Below are positions 1 to 9,188 of a DNA stretch of 64,000 bases, in pieces. A program made the position numbers and the translations under genes. The notes under the pieces were generated by a model that had not been told where the DNA came from, searched no databases, and saw only the letters and a program-made list of their open reading frames with translations. Source of the DNA: Sporosarcina sp. FSL W7-1349 (GTDB lineage: Bacteria; Bacillota; Bacilli; Bacillales_A; Planococcaceae). How positions within the stretch are numbered: position 1 is the first letter of the stretch; every line of letters begins with the position of its first letter. The stretch is from assembly GCF_038003045.1 (NCBI RefSeq), contig NZ_JBBOOK010000002.1, forward strand, positions 806,001-870,000. Direction: 5' to 3'.

Positions 1-89
1 CTGGACAACTCCTCAATCATCCATTTAATAAAATCCCTATCTTCTAACCGTTCTACTTGTTCCTGATCAATTTCTAAAAGTTCACTCAA
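1..89 (-). CDS. N-terminal fragment of an unrecognised protein, cut by the window edge
   Basis: Only the first 29 codons lie in the window. The minus-strand reading frame opens with TTG at 87-89, eight bases after a strong AAGGAGG ribosome-binding site (98-104). The visible protein begins MSELLEIDQEQVERLEDRDF and is acidic and helical. I do not recognise the family from this fragment. Confidence 0.55.
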   Translation of the reverse strand, partial: MSELLEIDQEQVERLEDRDFIKWMIEELS

Positions 90-478
90 TACTTCCCCCT
101 CCTTAAGTCTATTATACTATAATAATGGTTTTGAATTTGCGGATGTTCTTCAAACTTTTTTAATTACTTCCTATCGCAACAGGTCCTCCTACCTATATAA
201 TTAAGAATAAAATTTCATTTCGTGGGGACATTTCAATGCCCCTTCTACCGTGAAAAACCACTTTTTTCTTATTATAATCATTGCGCTTCCCGGCCTCATA
301 TTCTTTTGGCAATGCCCTTATTCCGCTGGCAGAAACTTTCCTTCTTCGCCATCCTAATTATGATGTTGGTGATTTGCATCCCTTGATAGAGCGCCTTTGA
401 GTTTTCCAACAAAATAATATTACTTACGAAACAGGTACGGTAGAATAGGATAAACGGATTTTGCAAGGAGGATGTCCT
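90..478. other. Intergenic region with a possible decayed reading frame
   Basis: No intact gene is visible. On the plus strand around 297-450 one frame reads as plausible protein (for example AETFLLRHPNYDVGDLHPLI) but carries an in-frame TGA and has no start or ribosome-binding site. It may be a relic of a small gene. The only open frame of size here, on the minus strand, looks like a shadow. The promoters of the two divergent flanking genes should also lie in this stretch. Confidence 0.35.
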
Positions 479-1366
479 TTGAAAGAAATACAGGTTTATC
501 ATTATGATGCTTTTTCAATAAAACCGGGGAAAGGGAACCCAGCCGGAATTATACTGAACGGGGAACACCTTTCTACCGAAGAAATGCAGCAGGTGGCCAA
601 AGTGGTCGGGTTTAGTGAATGTGCATTTCCCATCTTATCGGATCATGCAGACATTCGGATCCGTTATTTTACACCCGGTTATGAAACACCTCTTTGTGGA
701 CATGCGACAATGGCTTCCATTGCGGCTCTCCTCGATCAAAACGTTCTTCCCCTGAAAGAAAACTATTTAATTGAAACATTAGCCGGTGTCCTTCCGGTAA
801 GTGTTTCAAAGGATGATGCCTTTTATCAAATTCGGATGCATCACGCAAAACCGCAGTTCCGGTATTTCGAAGGGATAATAGAGGATTTGGCCCAAAGTCT
901 AAACATCCCTGTTTCCGCCATCGATACAACATATCCAATTGTCTATGGCAGTACGGGGCAGTGGACCTTATGTGTTCCCATTGTAGATGTCAACGTATTT
1001 AAGCAAATGAAACCGCAAACGGCACAATTTCCGGAAATTTTAAAAGAACTTCCAAAGTCGTCCATTCATCCTTTCAGTTTCACAGCATTAAACGATGATG
1101 CGGATCTTCATGCCAGGCACTTTTCATCGCCTGACGCAGGTATAATCGAGGACCCTGTCACAGGTACGGCATCCGGTGTGTTAGGTGCATATATTGCAAC
1201 TTACCTCAAACCTGAGTTAAAAGAAACATACGATATAGTCGTAGAACAAGGCCAGGAAATGGGGAAGGACGGACGTGTAATTGTCCATGTCAATGCGCAA
1301 GATGACCTGAGCATTGCGATTTCGGGAACAGCTGTATTTGTCGAGGGAATTAAAATAACGATATGA
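479..1366 (+). CDS. PhzF family isomerase/epimerase-like protein
   Basis: A 295-residue protein of the PhzF (diaminopimelate-epimerase fold) family. Seen: N-terminal VYHYDAF followed by GNPAG, a GFSECAF segment whose Glu47 is in the place of the PhzF catalytic glutamate, the PLCGHATMAS motif around residue 75 and a C-terminal DPVTGTASG segment, matching the two-fold pseudo-symmetric family. I place the start at TTG 479, about eight bases after AAGGAGG, rather than the upstream in-frame TTG at 461, which precedes that site. Family members are cytosolic; PhzF itself isomerises a phenazine precursor, but most Bacillus-type homologues have no known substrate. No phenazine genes are nearby, so a phenazine role is not supported. 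Monocistronic, ending at a hairpin terminator. Confidence 0.85.
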   Translation: MKEIQVYHYDAFSIKPGKGNPAGIILNGEHLSTEEMQQVAKVVGFSECAFPILSDHADIRIRYFTPGYETPLCGHATMASIAALLDQNVLPLKENYLIETLAGVLPVSVSKDDAFYQIRMHHAKPQFRYFEGIIEDLAQSLNIPVSAIDTTYPIVYGSTGQWTLCVPIVDVNVFKQMKPQTAQFPEILKELPKSSIHPFSFTALNDDADLHARHFSSPDAGIIEDPVTGTASGVLGAYIATYLKPELKETYDIVVEQGQEMGKDGRVIVHVNAQDDLSIAISGTAVFVEGIKITI

Positions 1367-1373
1367 AAATATA

Positions 1374-1405
1374 AATGGCAGTTCCGCCTTCGTAGAACTG
1401 CCATT
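1374..1405. terminator. Bidirectional hairpin terminator
   Basis: AATGGCAGTTC at 1374-1384 pairs perfectly with GAACTGCCATT at 1395-1405. It lies between the convergent PhzF-like and VOC genes and can serve both. Confidence 0.75.
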
Positions 1406-1418
1406 CCAGATACAATTT

Positions 1419-1799
1419 TTACTTTTTCTCGAGCACAGCAAAATAATTGTCTTCGTCATCGGCAAAATTAAAGACTTTTCCCGTAGGCATCGTCATTACT
1501 TCTCCTACCGTAATGCCTTGCTTCAATAAGTTTTCACGGAATTTGTCAAGATCTTCTGTGTAAAACAGCAGTGACGGGGTTTGAAGGTTTAATTCGGGTT
1601 CCATTTTCGCTATAAATTCCTTATTATGAAGAACGATACTTGTTTCCGCTTCCGGAGTCGGAGCGACTTCAATCCATCGCATTCCCTGTCCGTTATCCTC
1701 CTCGGAAATGACAGCAAACCCCACTTTTTCCTTCCAAAATTTCAAGGCATCATCCTGATTCGTAACATACAACATCACTTGTCCCAACTGATGAATCAC
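1419..1799 (-). CDS. VOC family (glyoxalase/bleomycin-resistance-like) protein
   Basis: A 126-residue single-module vicinal oxygen chelate protein. Seen: beta-alpha-beta start MIHQLGQVMLYVTNQDDALKFW, the FWKEKVGF segment typical of glyoxalase-like folds, and a C-terminal FNFADDEDNYFAVLEKK strand ending in the usual metal-side Glu region. The start is GTG at 1797-1799, about eight bases after GGAGGAAT. Such proteins usually act as homodimers that bind a metal or sequester a small molecule. The substrate cannot be told from sequence. Single-gene unit convergent with the PhzF-like gene. Confidence 0.8.
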   Translation of the reverse strand: MIHQLGQVMLYVTNQDDALKFWKEKVGFAVISEEDNGQGMRWIEVAPTPEAETSIVLHNKEFIAKMEPELNLQTPSLLFYTEDLDKFRENLLKQGITVGEVMTMPTGKVFNFADDEDNYFAVLEKK

Positions 1800-1945
1800 A
1801 TGCTATTCCTCCTTTACGCTATATCTAATTTGAAGTATTCCCGTTATGATCTAAATTTTCCTGCATAGATTGAAAGTATTAATGAATTTAAGGTCCCAGG
1901 TGAACTTCGGGGCATGCCTAATGTATAGTAAAGGCAGGTGATAAT

Positions 1946-2704
1946 ATGAAAACAAAACTATACATTGACAATGGACAGTTCCAAGCGGGTATAACGCTAA
2001 AGACTGAAATGGAACCGGAAAAAAATAATATGGCGCTGCATGCTTGTGTCAATCCAAATGACGTGATTGAAAACCGAAGAAACCTAGCCGTTTCCTTAGG
2101 ATGCACACTTGAGGATTTTGTTTGCGCCAATCAAACCCATAGCTCGAATATGCAAAAGGTGTCGCTTGCAGACAAAGGGCGAGGAGCGGAACGCCTGGAC
2201 ACTGCCATCGCCGACACGGACGCCTTGTACACGCTGGATTCCAATCTTGTACTTTGCGGCTTCACGGCAGATTGTGTCCCCGTCATTTTTTATAATGAAG
2301 TGAAGGGCCTTGTCGGTGTCATCCATTCAGGTTGGCAAGGAACCGTCAAAGAAATCACTCGAAAAGTCTTTTCACATTTACAACAAGCCGAACAATGCGA
2401 CCCGGCCGACTTTCATGTGCAGATCGGTTCATCCCTCAGTCAAGAACGGTTTGAAGTCGATCAAGATGTCTATGATAAATTCAAGGCCCTCGGTTATGCG
2501 GATGAGTTTATGTACTACAACGAAACTACCCGGAAATATCATATCGATAACCAACTTACAGTGAAACAGCAGTGTGAGCTGGCGGGCATCCCACTGGAGC
2601 AAATCGCTATGGATACGACTTGCACCTATGATAGCCCCTCGGGATTTTCCTATCGGCAAGATAAACAGTGTGGAAGGCATTTAAGCTTTATTATGAGGAA
2701 ATAA
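1946..2704 (+). CDS. pgeF: Purine nucleoside phosphorylase, PgeF/YlmD (YfiH, multicopper-polyphenol-oxidase fold) family
   Basis: A 252-residue protein of the YfiH/YlmD family, once annotated as laccase and now known to phosphorolyse adenosine and inosine in several members. Seen: ANQTHSSNM near residue 55, CGFTADCVPV near residue 105, the HSGWQGTVKEI metal/active-site segment near residue 130, and a C-terminal DTTCTYDSP ... GRHLSFI segment. These hold the zinc-binding Cys and His residues of the family. In Bacillus this gene usually sits by the division cluster (ylmD-sepF). Here it is followed 15 bases later by an SRPBCC gene, so this may be a second copy or a rearranged location. It starts at ATG with an AGGCAGGTG-type site. 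Confidence 0.88.
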   Translation: MKTKLYIDNGQFQAGITLKTEMEPEKNNMALHACVNPNDVIENRRNLAVSLGCTLEDFVCANQTHSSNMQKVSLADKGRGAERLDTAIADTDALYTLDSNLVLCGFTADCVPVIFYNEVKGLVGVIHSGWQGTVKEITRKVFSHLQQAEQCDPADFHVQIGSSLSQERFEVDQDVYDKFKALGYADEFMYYNETTRKYHIDNQLTVKQQCELAGIPLEQIAMDTTCTYDSPSGFSYRQDKQCGRHLSFIMRK

Positions 2705-2719
2705 TCGAGGAGGAACATT

Positions 2720-3208
2720 GTGATAGCGAAGATCAGCAAAACGCAACAAGGTTACATGGCACAATTCGAACGCCATCTCCCGCACCCTGCCGAAGAAGTT
2801 TGGACATGGTTAACCGAAAATGACAAGTTGGCCCAGTGGTTTCCTGAACTGCGCGCCGGCGATCTCCGGAAAGGGGGATTCATGGCATTTGACATGCAGG
2901 ATGGCCACTTGGAAGAACTCGAAATTACGGATTTCCAAATGGGGCATCTTTTAGAATTCAATTGGTGGGCGGAACATGTCCGGTTTGAGCTGACCGAAGA
3001 GTCTGCCGGTAGCCGACTACTAATGCAGGAAAAAATCGCACACCTGACAGATCACACCCCGAAGGATTTGGCAGGATGGCATGTTTGCCTAGATGTGATC
3101 TGCGCTTTGGCCGATGGAAAAAGCGTCGATAACCGCAAGGATGAATGGAAGTTTTGGTATGAAAAATATACAAATGCAATCGATGAAATAAAACCTCATG
3201 CTACCTGA
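2720..3208 (+). CDS. SRPBCC (AHSA1/START-like) family protein
   Basis: A 162-residue lipid- or ligand-binding helix-grip protein. Seen: FERHLPHPAEEVWTWLTEND at the N-terminus, followed by LAQWFPE, the classic opening of Aha1-type SRPBCC proteins, then the LEFNWW strand and GWHVCLD in the C-terminal helix. The start is GTG at 2720, seven bases after GGAGG. It lies 15 bases after the PgeF-like gene and is probably co-transcribed with it. The ligand is unknown. The stop codon lies inside the stem-loop of the following terminator. Confidence 0.85.
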   Translation: MIAKISKTQQGYMAQFERHLPHPAEEVWTWLTENDKLAQWFPELRAGDLRKGGFMAFDMQDGHLEELEITDFQMGHLLEFNWWAEHVRFELTEESAGSRLLMQEKIAHLTDHTPKDLAGWHVCLDVICALADGKSVDNRKDEWKFWYEKYTNAIDEIKPHAT

Positions 3209-3233
3209 AGAACCCAGGCGGCATGAGGTTTTT
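3190..3233. terminator. Hairpin terminator overlapping the end of the SRPBCC gene
   Basis: AAAACCTCATGC (3190-3201) pairs with GCATGAGGTTTT (3221-3232) and has an inner CCTG/CAGG pairing. A T-run follows on the plus strand and an A-run mirrors it, so it can also serve the convergent SelO gene. Confidence 0.75.
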
Positions 3234-3234
3234 G

Positions 3235-4692
3235 TTATGTCCCGCAAAATGTCTGATACGGAACCATCGTCCGAGGTGGAAGGTTTGCAAATTCCTTCTG
3301 TTCTGGTGAATGCGCATAGGGGGTCGAAAGGATGCCTAACAGCCGTCTCATCACACTAAGATCCCCTTGCTCCGCTGCGGAAAGAGCGGCCTCCACTCGA
3401 TGATTCCGCGGAATTACGGCCGGGTTGCTGTCTTTCATCAACTTGAAGGAGTCATCCTTGCCTTCCGGCTGTCGGCTTAACCGTTCCTGCCAATTTCCGT
3501 GCCATTCGGTAAACTCCGACGATTGGAAAAGGGATGAACCTTCGAACGTCCCGAACGTCAAGGCCCGGAACGTATTTGTAAAATCCGCCTCATGCTCTTC
3601 CATCATATCCAGTAACGCTTCAAATAGGGTCCGATCCCCTTCTTCTTCGTTACGTATCCCCAGTTTCGCCCGCATGCCCGCCAACCATTCGGATTGATAC
3701 AGGGAAGCAAAACCGGAAATCACCTCTTGGGCCATTTCAATCGCCTGTTCCGTATCTTCATCAATCAACGGCAATAACGCTTCTGCAAATCGCGATAGAT
3801 TCCATGCGGCAATTGGGGGTTGATTGCGATAGGCGTATCGTCCTTGGACATCGATGGAGCTGTATACTGTTTTCGGATCATACGTATCCATGAATGCACA
3901 CGGGCCATAGTCAATTGTTTCCCCGCTGATCGTCATATTGTCCGTGTTCATGACCCCGTGGATGAACCCGACGAGCTGCCATTGGGAAATAAGCTTGGCC
4001 TGTCGTTTCATGACTTCCTCCAGCAAAGCAAGATACGGATTCGCGGCAGACCGAATGGCTGGATAATGCCGTTCAATTGCATAATCTGCAAGAATCTGCA
4101 GATCTTCATCGGTGCCCCAGGCCGCCACATATTGGAACGTGCCGACACGAAGATGGCTGGACGCCACCCGAGTGAGAATGGCGCCAGTCAGAACGGTTTC
4201 GCGATATACCGGCTCCCCAGTGGTCACGACTGCCAGGCTGCGGGTCGTCGGAATGCCGAGCGCCTGCATTGCTTCACTAATGATGTATTCGCGCAACATC
4301 GGTCCCAATGCCGCGCGGCCATCTCCGCCCCTGGAATACGGCGTCCGGCCCGAGCCTTTTAGCTGAATGTCAAAACGGTCCCCGGAAGGCGTCGACTGTT
4401 CGCCCAGCAAGACTGCCCGACCGTCTCCCAACCGATTGAAATGGCCAAATTGATGACCGGCATAAGCTTGGGCAAGAGGTATAGCACCTTCCAGAACTTG
4501 ATTGCCCGCAAAGATAGCCGTTCCTTCTCCTCGCAACGCAGCAAGGTCCAAACCAAGGGATTCTGCCAACGCATCGTTCAAGATGACAAGTTCAGGTGAG
4601 TTTACAGGTACCGGTTCGATTTTCGTGTAAAACGACTCAGGCAGACGGGAATAGCTATTGTCAAAATTCCATCCTACTTTATTAGTTCCCAT
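3235..4692 (-). CDS. selO: Protein adenylyltransferase SelO (YdiU/UPF0061 family)
   Basis: A 485-residue pseudokinase-fold enzyme. SelO transfers AMP from ATP to Ser/Thr/Tyr residues of target proteins, linked to redox stress. Seen: [11 protein letters not shown] near residue 92, the glycine-rich [20 protein letters not shown] segment near residue 110 followed by [21 protein letters not shown], and [20 protein letters not shown] near residue 245 holding the catalytic/metal residues of the flipped ATP-binding site. The length fits the family. It starts at ATG after GGAGAAGAT. Transcribed alone and convergent with the SRPBCC gene. Bacterial members usually lack the C-terminal selenocysteine; here the C-terminus reads PYQTFCGT, with a cysteine three residues from the end. 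Confidence 0.93.
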   Translation of the reverse strand: MGTNKVGWNFDNSYSRLPESFYTKIEPVPVNSPELVILNDALAESLGLDLAALRGEGTAIFAGNQVLEGAIPLAQAYAGHQFGHFNRLGDGRAVLLGEQSTPSGDRFDIQLKGSGRTPYSRGGDGRAALGPMLREYIISEAMQALGIPTTRSLAVVTTGEPVYRETVLTGAILTRVASSHLRVGTFQYVAAWGTDEDLQILADYAIERHYPAIRSAANPYLALLEEVMKRQAKLISQWQLVGFIHGVMNTDNMTISGETIDYGPCAFMDTYDPKTVYSSIDVQGRYAYRNQPPIAAWNLSRFAEALLPLIDEDTEQAIEMAQEVISGFASLYQSEWLAGMRAKLGIRNEEEGDRTLFEALLDMMEEHEADFTNTFRALTFGTFEGSSLFQSSEFTEWHGNWQERLSRQPEGKDDSFKLMKDSNPAVIPRNHRVEAALSAAEQGDLSVMRRLLGILSTPYAHSPEQKEFANLPPRTMVPYQTFCGT

Positions 4693-4784
4693 ATCTTCTC
4701 CTACATTGATTTATTTGGATAAAAGGCTCCTACTGAAGTTATACCACGAACGACCGACGACAAACAAAGGGCGGCTTGCATAGT

Positions 4785-5813
4785 TCAGGTGAAATATTCC
4801 AGCTTCGCAGCAGGGAAAAACTCCTCCAAATACGCCTCCAACCGCTCTTTTATTTCATCCTCTTCATTTTTTTGATAAATATATTTCCCGATGCCGTATT
4901 TGCCCCATTTATAGCGCCTTTTCGATTCATCCAATTCCAGCTTCGTCTTCGGATAGTTTTTTTCAATTACCTTTTTAGCGGGCTTCGTGAACCGATGCTG
5001 GATGAATTCAAATGTAATATCGTCCCGCGCATCCTGAGGCAATTCCGCATCAAGCCGTTCAAATAAATGATAATACCCTTCCTGCCATCCTTCGTGGAGA
5101 TAGATCGGTGCGACGATGAACCCGAGCGGATACCCGGCACGTGCCACTTTTCCTGCCGCCTCGATCCGTTTGTCCAGAGGTGACGTGCCCGGTTCGAAGT
5201 TCTTGATGACATAATCGGCATTGACACTGAATCGGAAGCGGGTATGGCCGTTATGCTCGGCATCGAGTAAATGGTCGACATAATGGAATTTCGTTACGAA
5301 GCGCAACCGGCCCAATTCCGTCTGGCCGAAATGATTGATCGCTCTTTTCAAAGTATGTGTCAGATGATCGATTCCAACGATATCCGACGTACATGCTGCT
5401 TCGAACCGGGTAATGTCCGGAGCACGTTCCTCGATATACTGATCCGCCGCCTCCAAGATCTCCTCGACATTCACATACGTCCGGATATACGGTTTGGCCC
5501 CCATCGTCGTCTGCAAATAACAGTAATGGCAATGGCCCATGCACCCCGTCGCGAAGGGGATGGCGTATTCGGCGGATGGCTTGGACGTATCAAACTTTAA
5601 CGTTTTCCGGATTCCGACGACTAACGTCGACTTTGCGATCCGGTACTTTTGAAGATCCGTTTCCCCCGGCAAATTCCGGACTTGATTATGCGAAGTGGTG
5701 TAACGGATTTCGATCCCCAGCTTCTCGAATTTCTCCTTCAGTTCCTTCCCAAGTGGATAGTCCAGCGCATTCGGCTCAAAATAGACTAACTGGGGCATGA
5801 AAGGTTGTTTCAT
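4785..5813 (-). CDS. splB: Spore photoproduct lyase, radical SAM
   Basis: A 342-residue radical-SAM enzyme that reverses the spore photoproduct thymine dimer during germination. Seen: the Cys triad C91-x3-C95-x2-C98 in ATGCMGHCHYCYLQ for the [4Fe-4S] cluster, and C141 in FEAACTSDIVG, the position of the conserved H-atom donor cysteine of the B. subtilis enzyme, plus the C-terminal KRRYKWGKYGIGKYIY segment. I start at ATG 5811-5813, after an AAAGGTG site. The open frame extends 32 codons upstream, but that part has no site and overlaps the neighbouring terminator. Its presence implies an endospore former. No splA-like regulator is visible upstream. Confidence 0.94.
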   Translation of the reverse strand: MKQPFMPQLVYFEPNALDYPLGKELKEKFEKLGIEIRYTTSHNQVRNLPGETDLQKYRIAKSTLVVGIRKTLKFDTSKPSAEYAIPFATGCMGHCHYCYLQTTMGAKPYIRTYVNVEEILEAADQYIEERAPDITRFEAACTSDIVGIDHLTHTLKRAINHFGQTELGRLRFVTKFHYVDHLLDAEHNGHTRFRFSVNADYVIKNFEPGTSPLDKRIEAAGKVARAGYPLGFIVAPIYLHEGWQEGYYHLFERLDAELPQDARDDITFEFIQHRFTKPAKKVIEKNYPKTKLELDESKRRYKWGKYGIGKYIYQKNEEDEIKERLEAYLEEFFPAAKLEYFT

Positions 5814-5894
5814 GACTTTCACACCTTTCTCACGTCTTTTTGTTAGGTTGCCGAAAGGCGGGGAATTTATGCCCCCGCAGGACGGACACCAAAC

Positions 5895-5926
5895 AAAAAA
5901 ACACTCCACAAAAGTGAGTGTTTTTT
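5895..5926 (-). terminator. Hairpin terminator of the alpha/beta hydrolase gene
   Basis: AAAAAACACT/AGTGTTTTTT arms with an inner CAC-AAAA-GTG loop and one bulged C. It follows the hydrolase stop within five bases on the minus strand and lies upstream of splB. Confidence 0.75.
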
Positions 5927-5930
5927 CGAA

Positions 5931-6920
5931 TTACTCTTGGTTGGCCAATTTCGGTAAGTCCTCATTCAAATGTGAAGACAGGAAATTACGGACCTTCAAC
6001 TGATAGACTCCCTTTTCCAATACATAGGACTCCCCATGATTGGCGAGATCGACCAAGAAGATTTCCGATTCGCTTCGCGTATGGCGATATAGATTTTCCG
6101 ACATCTCCGTGGGCACAAACGTATCGCCCTTTCCATGGATATACAAAATCGGAACATCCGTTTTCGCCACTTCCCGCAACGCGTTCGCTTCCCGGAGCGA
6201 ATAACCCGCCCGCATCTTCGTCACGACACTCGTGCTATCCAATACAGGAAATGCCGGAAGGTGAAACATCCGCTTCATCTGATAAGCAAAGAGATCATAT
6301 ACCGACGCATATGGACTGTCCGCGATGATCGCTTCCAGCTGTTCCGGTAAATCATCTTCCCCGCTCGTCATCAGCACCGTTGCCGCACCCATCGACAATC
6401 CATGGTAGACCACTTCGGTATCGGTTCCAAGCTTTTGCACTAACAGATTCGTCCAGTCGATCAAGTCCAGTCGATCCGGCCAGCCAAAGCCGTAATAATC
6501 TCCACCGCTCTTGCCATGCCCGCGTGCATCCGGCATGAAAATATTGAACTGTAATGTATCATGATAAAACTGGCCGAACAGGCCCATTTGCTTTGCATTC
6601 CCCAAATACCCATGCGTCAAGATGACTAACTTATCGGTCGGCACAGCTGCCGGCAAAAAATAACCGGATAGCTCCAAGCCGTCCCTCGATTGCATATGCA
6701 GTTGCTCGAATGGTTGAACTGCGACCCACTGTTTCCAATCGCCATTCAAAAACACATCCATCGCCTTATCGGAAACTTCCAAATCGGTATTCCCCTGCAA
6801 GTATTCTTTCGGCCCTCGCTTAATCGCCAAATCATAAAAAAAGAAACTGGCGGCTATCATTCCCACAAGCAAAATCCCCACCAACGCCCCGATCAACCGA
6901 CCCCAGCCTTTTCGTTTCAT
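5931..6920 (-). CDS. Membrane-anchored alpha/beta hydrolase (YqkD/BEM46-like)
   Basis: A 329-residue serine hydrolase. Seen: a basic N-terminus with one membrane segment (about residues 9-29, GALVGILLVGMIAASFFFYD), oxyanion-side HGYLGNAKQ near residue 105, PDARGHGKS near 130, nucleophile elbow GLSMGAATVL near 175 (Ser), acid in HGKGDTFVP near 280 (Asp), and the catalytic His in DLANHGESY near 308. This is the usual order for the family, with the catalytic domain probably outside the membrane. The substrate is unknown; BEM46-like proteins are esterases or lipases. Monocistronic with its own terminator. Confidence 0.85.
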   Translation of the reverse strand: MKRKGWGRLIGALVGILLVGMIAASFFFYDLAIKRGPKEYLQGNTDLEVSDKAMDVFLNGDWKQWVAVQPFEQLHMQSRDGLELSGYFLPAAVPTDKLVILTHGYLGNAKQMGLFGQFYHDTLQFNIFMPDARGHGKSGGDYYGFGWPDRLDLIDWTNLLVQKLGTDTEVVYHGLSMGAATVLMTSGEDDLPEQLEAIIADSPYASVYDLFAYQMKRMFHLPAFPVLDSTSVVTKMRAGYSLREANALREVAKTDVPILYIHGKGDTFVPTEMSENLYRHTRSESEIFLVDLANHGESYVLEKGVYQLKVRNFLSSHLNEDLPKLANQE

Positions 6921-7056
6921 CTCTTCTTCCCTTTCTCTATATCACTTACTATTATTATACTTGAAAAATGAAAAAGAGCATACCTGTTTCTACTGAAAAG
7001 AAGAAGATTCAGCGCAATTGTTTCAAAATATGCAGCCAGGTCCGCTTGACGGAATC

Positions 7057-8250
7057 TTAATCAACCAAATAGTGAGCCACTATCGATATAAAAGATTTTC
7101 CTATATTCAATAATGCTCTTTCGTCAAAATCGAATTTCGGATGGTGGTGCGGGAATTGAGTGGAACTATTTTCATTATGGGAGCCGACTCTAAAATAAGT
7201 TCCGGGCTTCTTTAGTAAAAAGTAAGAGAAATCCTCCGCTCCCATGGAAGGTTGCATTTCTACTACCTGTTTTTCCGTAAAAGCAGCCTTCAGCAAATTT
7301 CGAACGGTTTCCGTTTCTTTCGGATGATTGTATAAAGCCGGATAACCATTCAAATAGTCAATGGTATAAGAAGCACCAAATGCAGAAGTAACCCCTTCGA
7401 CGATACGTTGAATCTGTTTTTCTATTTGTTTGCGAATAGCTGCGTCAAAGGTGCGGACTGTTCCTTCGAGCGTCGCTTTATCGGCAATGATATTGAATGC
7501 ACTCCCAGCCTGTAGCACGCCAATGGTCACAACCGCGGATTGCAGAGGGTCTACATGACGGCTTACAACTTTCTGCAAGGCATTGACGACATCGCTTGCA
7601 ATCACGATCGCGTCTACTGTGTCATGTGGTCTGGCCCCGTGCCCGCCTTGGCCTTGAATACAAATCGAAAATTTATCGACTGCCGCCATTTGATATCCTG
7701 ATCCGACCGATACTGTGCCAATTGGAGCCTGCGAATCCAAGTGAGCGCCGAATACGTAGTCAACTCCTTCCAAAACGCCATCCTCCACCATGGACTTAGC
7801 TCCCCCGGGCGGTGTCTCTTCTGCCGGTTGAAAGAGGAAAACCACTGTTCCTTTCAAATGTTGACGAAACTCACTTAATGCTTTTGCAGTTCCCAGCAAG
7901 GCAGCAGTATGACCATCGTGCCCACACGCATGCATCACTCCCGAATTTTGCGATTTATAAGGGGCTTCCTTTTCATCTTGAATAGGCAAGGCATCGAAAT
8001 CCGCCCGCAAGGCAACCGTCTTTCCAGGTTTCTCCCCTTCTAGAATACCTATTAGACCAAACCCGCCAATATGTGTCTTGACCTGCAATCCAAAGCTGAT
8101 TAGTTTTTCCTGAATATAATGGGCAGTCTTCTCCTCTTGGAAGGACAGCTCCGGATGCTGATGCATATGCCGTCTCCAATCCACCATCTCTTCGAAGCTC
8201 TCCGATAATTTCTCATTGATTTGATTCGATATCCCGCTATTCACTACCAT
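7057..8250 (-). CDS. M20D family amidohydrolase (N-acyl-L-amino-acid hydrolase-like)
   Basis: A 397-residue zinc amidohydrolase/deacetylase. Seen: WRRHMHQHPELSFQE at residues 25-39, RADFDALPI at 82-90, HACGHDGHTA at 107-116 holding the M20D metal-bridging Cys109 and His111, the AEETPPGGA segment, a lid domain with GQGGHGARPHDTVDA near 205, and PSMGAEDFSYF near 350. It lies just downstream of metNPQ on the same strand, separated by an imperfect terminator-like hairpin. Bacillus clusters for sulfur amino acids often pair MetNPQ-type importers with a deacetylase of N-acetylated sulfur compounds, so import followed by deacylation is a reasonable inference. The substrate is not shown by sequence. 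Confidence 0.88.
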   Translation of the reverse strand: MVVNSGISNQINEKLSESFEEMVDWRRHMHQHPELSFQEEKTAHYIQEKLISFGLQVKTHIGGFGLIGILEGEKPGKTVALRADFDALPIQDEKEAPYKSQNSGVMHACGHDGHTAALLGTAKALSEFRQHLKGTVVFLFQPAEETPPGGAKSMVEDGVLEGVDYVFGAHLDSQAPIGTVSVGSGYQMAAVDKFSICIQGQGGHGARPHDTVDAIVIASDVVNALQKVVSRHVDPLQSAVVTIGVLQAGSAFNIIADKATLEGTVRTFDAAIRKQIEKQIQRIVEGVTSAFGASYTIDYLNGYPALYNHPKETETVRNLLKAAFTEKQVVEMQPSMGAEDFSYFLLKKPGTYFRVGSHNENSSTQFPHHHPKFDFDERALLNIGKSFISIVAHYLVD

Positions 8251-8275
8251 TTACTCGTTCTCCTCTCTTCCTACT

Positions 8276-8329
8276 GAAAAAGCCTGTAGGGATCAATTGC
8301 AGATTTTCCATCTACTAGTCCCCACAGGC
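8276..8329 (-). terminator. Imperfect hairpin terminator after metQ
   Basis: On the minus strand GCCTGTGGGG pairs with CCCTACAGGC with one mismatch across a roughly 30-base loop and is followed by TTTTT. It probably limits readthrough from metNPQ into the amidohydrolase gene. Confidence 0.5.
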
Positions 8330-8345
8330 CCGACCTTTTCATTTC

Positions 8346-9173
8346 TTATTGTAATTCTTTTGGAATAAACCAGTAATCGTCTTTATTATGTTCTTCCATA
8401 TACGCCTTGAATTCATCAGATTGATACGCTGCTGCTACATCTTTTGCCCAAGGTAGATCTTTGTTCTTCTCCGTGGTGACCGCCACTAATACCAAATGAT
8501 CCAATACATCCTCAGAAACTAGCTTTGTTGAAGGGTCCATATTGGAAGCATATACAATGCTTCCCGGTACAACGCCATAGTCCAGGTCAGTTAACGATCG
8601 AGGAATTTGAGCGGAGTCCATTTCGACAATTTTTAAGTTACGAGGATTTTCTTCGATGTCTTGGGAAGTTGCCTTCATTACCTCCACGCCATCTTTCATT
8701 TTGATAAGTTCGGCTTTTTGAAGAATCGCATAGGCCCTCGCTGCATTGGAAGCATCATTCGGAATGCCGATTGTATCACCATCCGCTAACTCATCCAAAG
8801 AAGTCTTTTTACCAGGGAACAATCCCGCTGGAACCGTTGGAATCGGAGTTAAACTGACAAGATCTGCGTTTTTGTTTTCATTGAAGTTATCCATATAAGC
8901 GGTGTGCTGATCAACATTCAGATCGACGCCTCCATCTGCCAACGCCACGTCGGCTTGAAGCAAATCATTGAACTCTACTTGTTCCACCGTATACCCTTTT
9001 TCCTCCAAAATCGGCTTAACCGCCTCCAAAAATAATAAACTATACGGACCAGGTGATGTCCCGACTTTAATATTCGTTTTTTCTTCCCCAGCTGTGTCGT
9101 CATTCTTGCCGCAAGCAGCGAGAACGAACACAAACAATGCTAGCATGCTGATGACTAAAGATAATTTTTTCAT
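8346..9173 (-). CDS. metQ: D-methionine-type ABC transporter substrate-binding lipoprotein MetQ
   Basis: A 275-residue NlpA/MetQ lipoprotein that binds methionine or a related compound outside the membrane. Seen: lipoprotein signal ending VLAACG with lipid Cys21, then IKVGTSPGPYSLLFLEAVKP, the FNDLLQADVALADGGVDLNVDQH region near residue 65-85, GIPNDASNAARAYAILQKA near 135 and DLDYGVVPGSIVYASN near 195, all standard MetQ landmarks. It is the last gene of a metN-metP-metQ operon, 15 bases after the permease. Confidence 0.93.
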   Translation of the reverse strand: MKKLSLVISMLALFVFVLAACGKNDDTAGEEKTNIKVGTSPGPYSLLFLEAVKPILEEKGYTVEQVEFNDLLQADVALADGGVDLNVDQHTAYMDNFNENKNADLVSLTPIPTVPAGLFPGKKTSLDELADGDTIGIPNDASNAARAYAILQKAELIKMKDGVEVMKATSQDIEENPRNLKIVEMDSAQIPRSLTDLDYGVVPGSIVYASNMDPSTKLVSEDVLDHLVLVAVTTEKNKDLPWAKDVAAAYQSDEFKAYMEEHNKDDYWFIPKELQ

Positions 9174-9188
9174 TATTCCTTATCTCCT

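Noticed and set aside
296-502. 68-codon minus-strand frame at the left end
   Set aside because: Low-complexity, no ribosome-binding site, and it overlaps the start of the PhzF-like gene. The plus-strand decayed frame is the more sensible reading.
3820-4362. 180-codon plus-strand frame inside selO
   Set aside because: It is antisense to conserved SelO motifs, and its protein lacks recognisable features and a ribosome-binding site.
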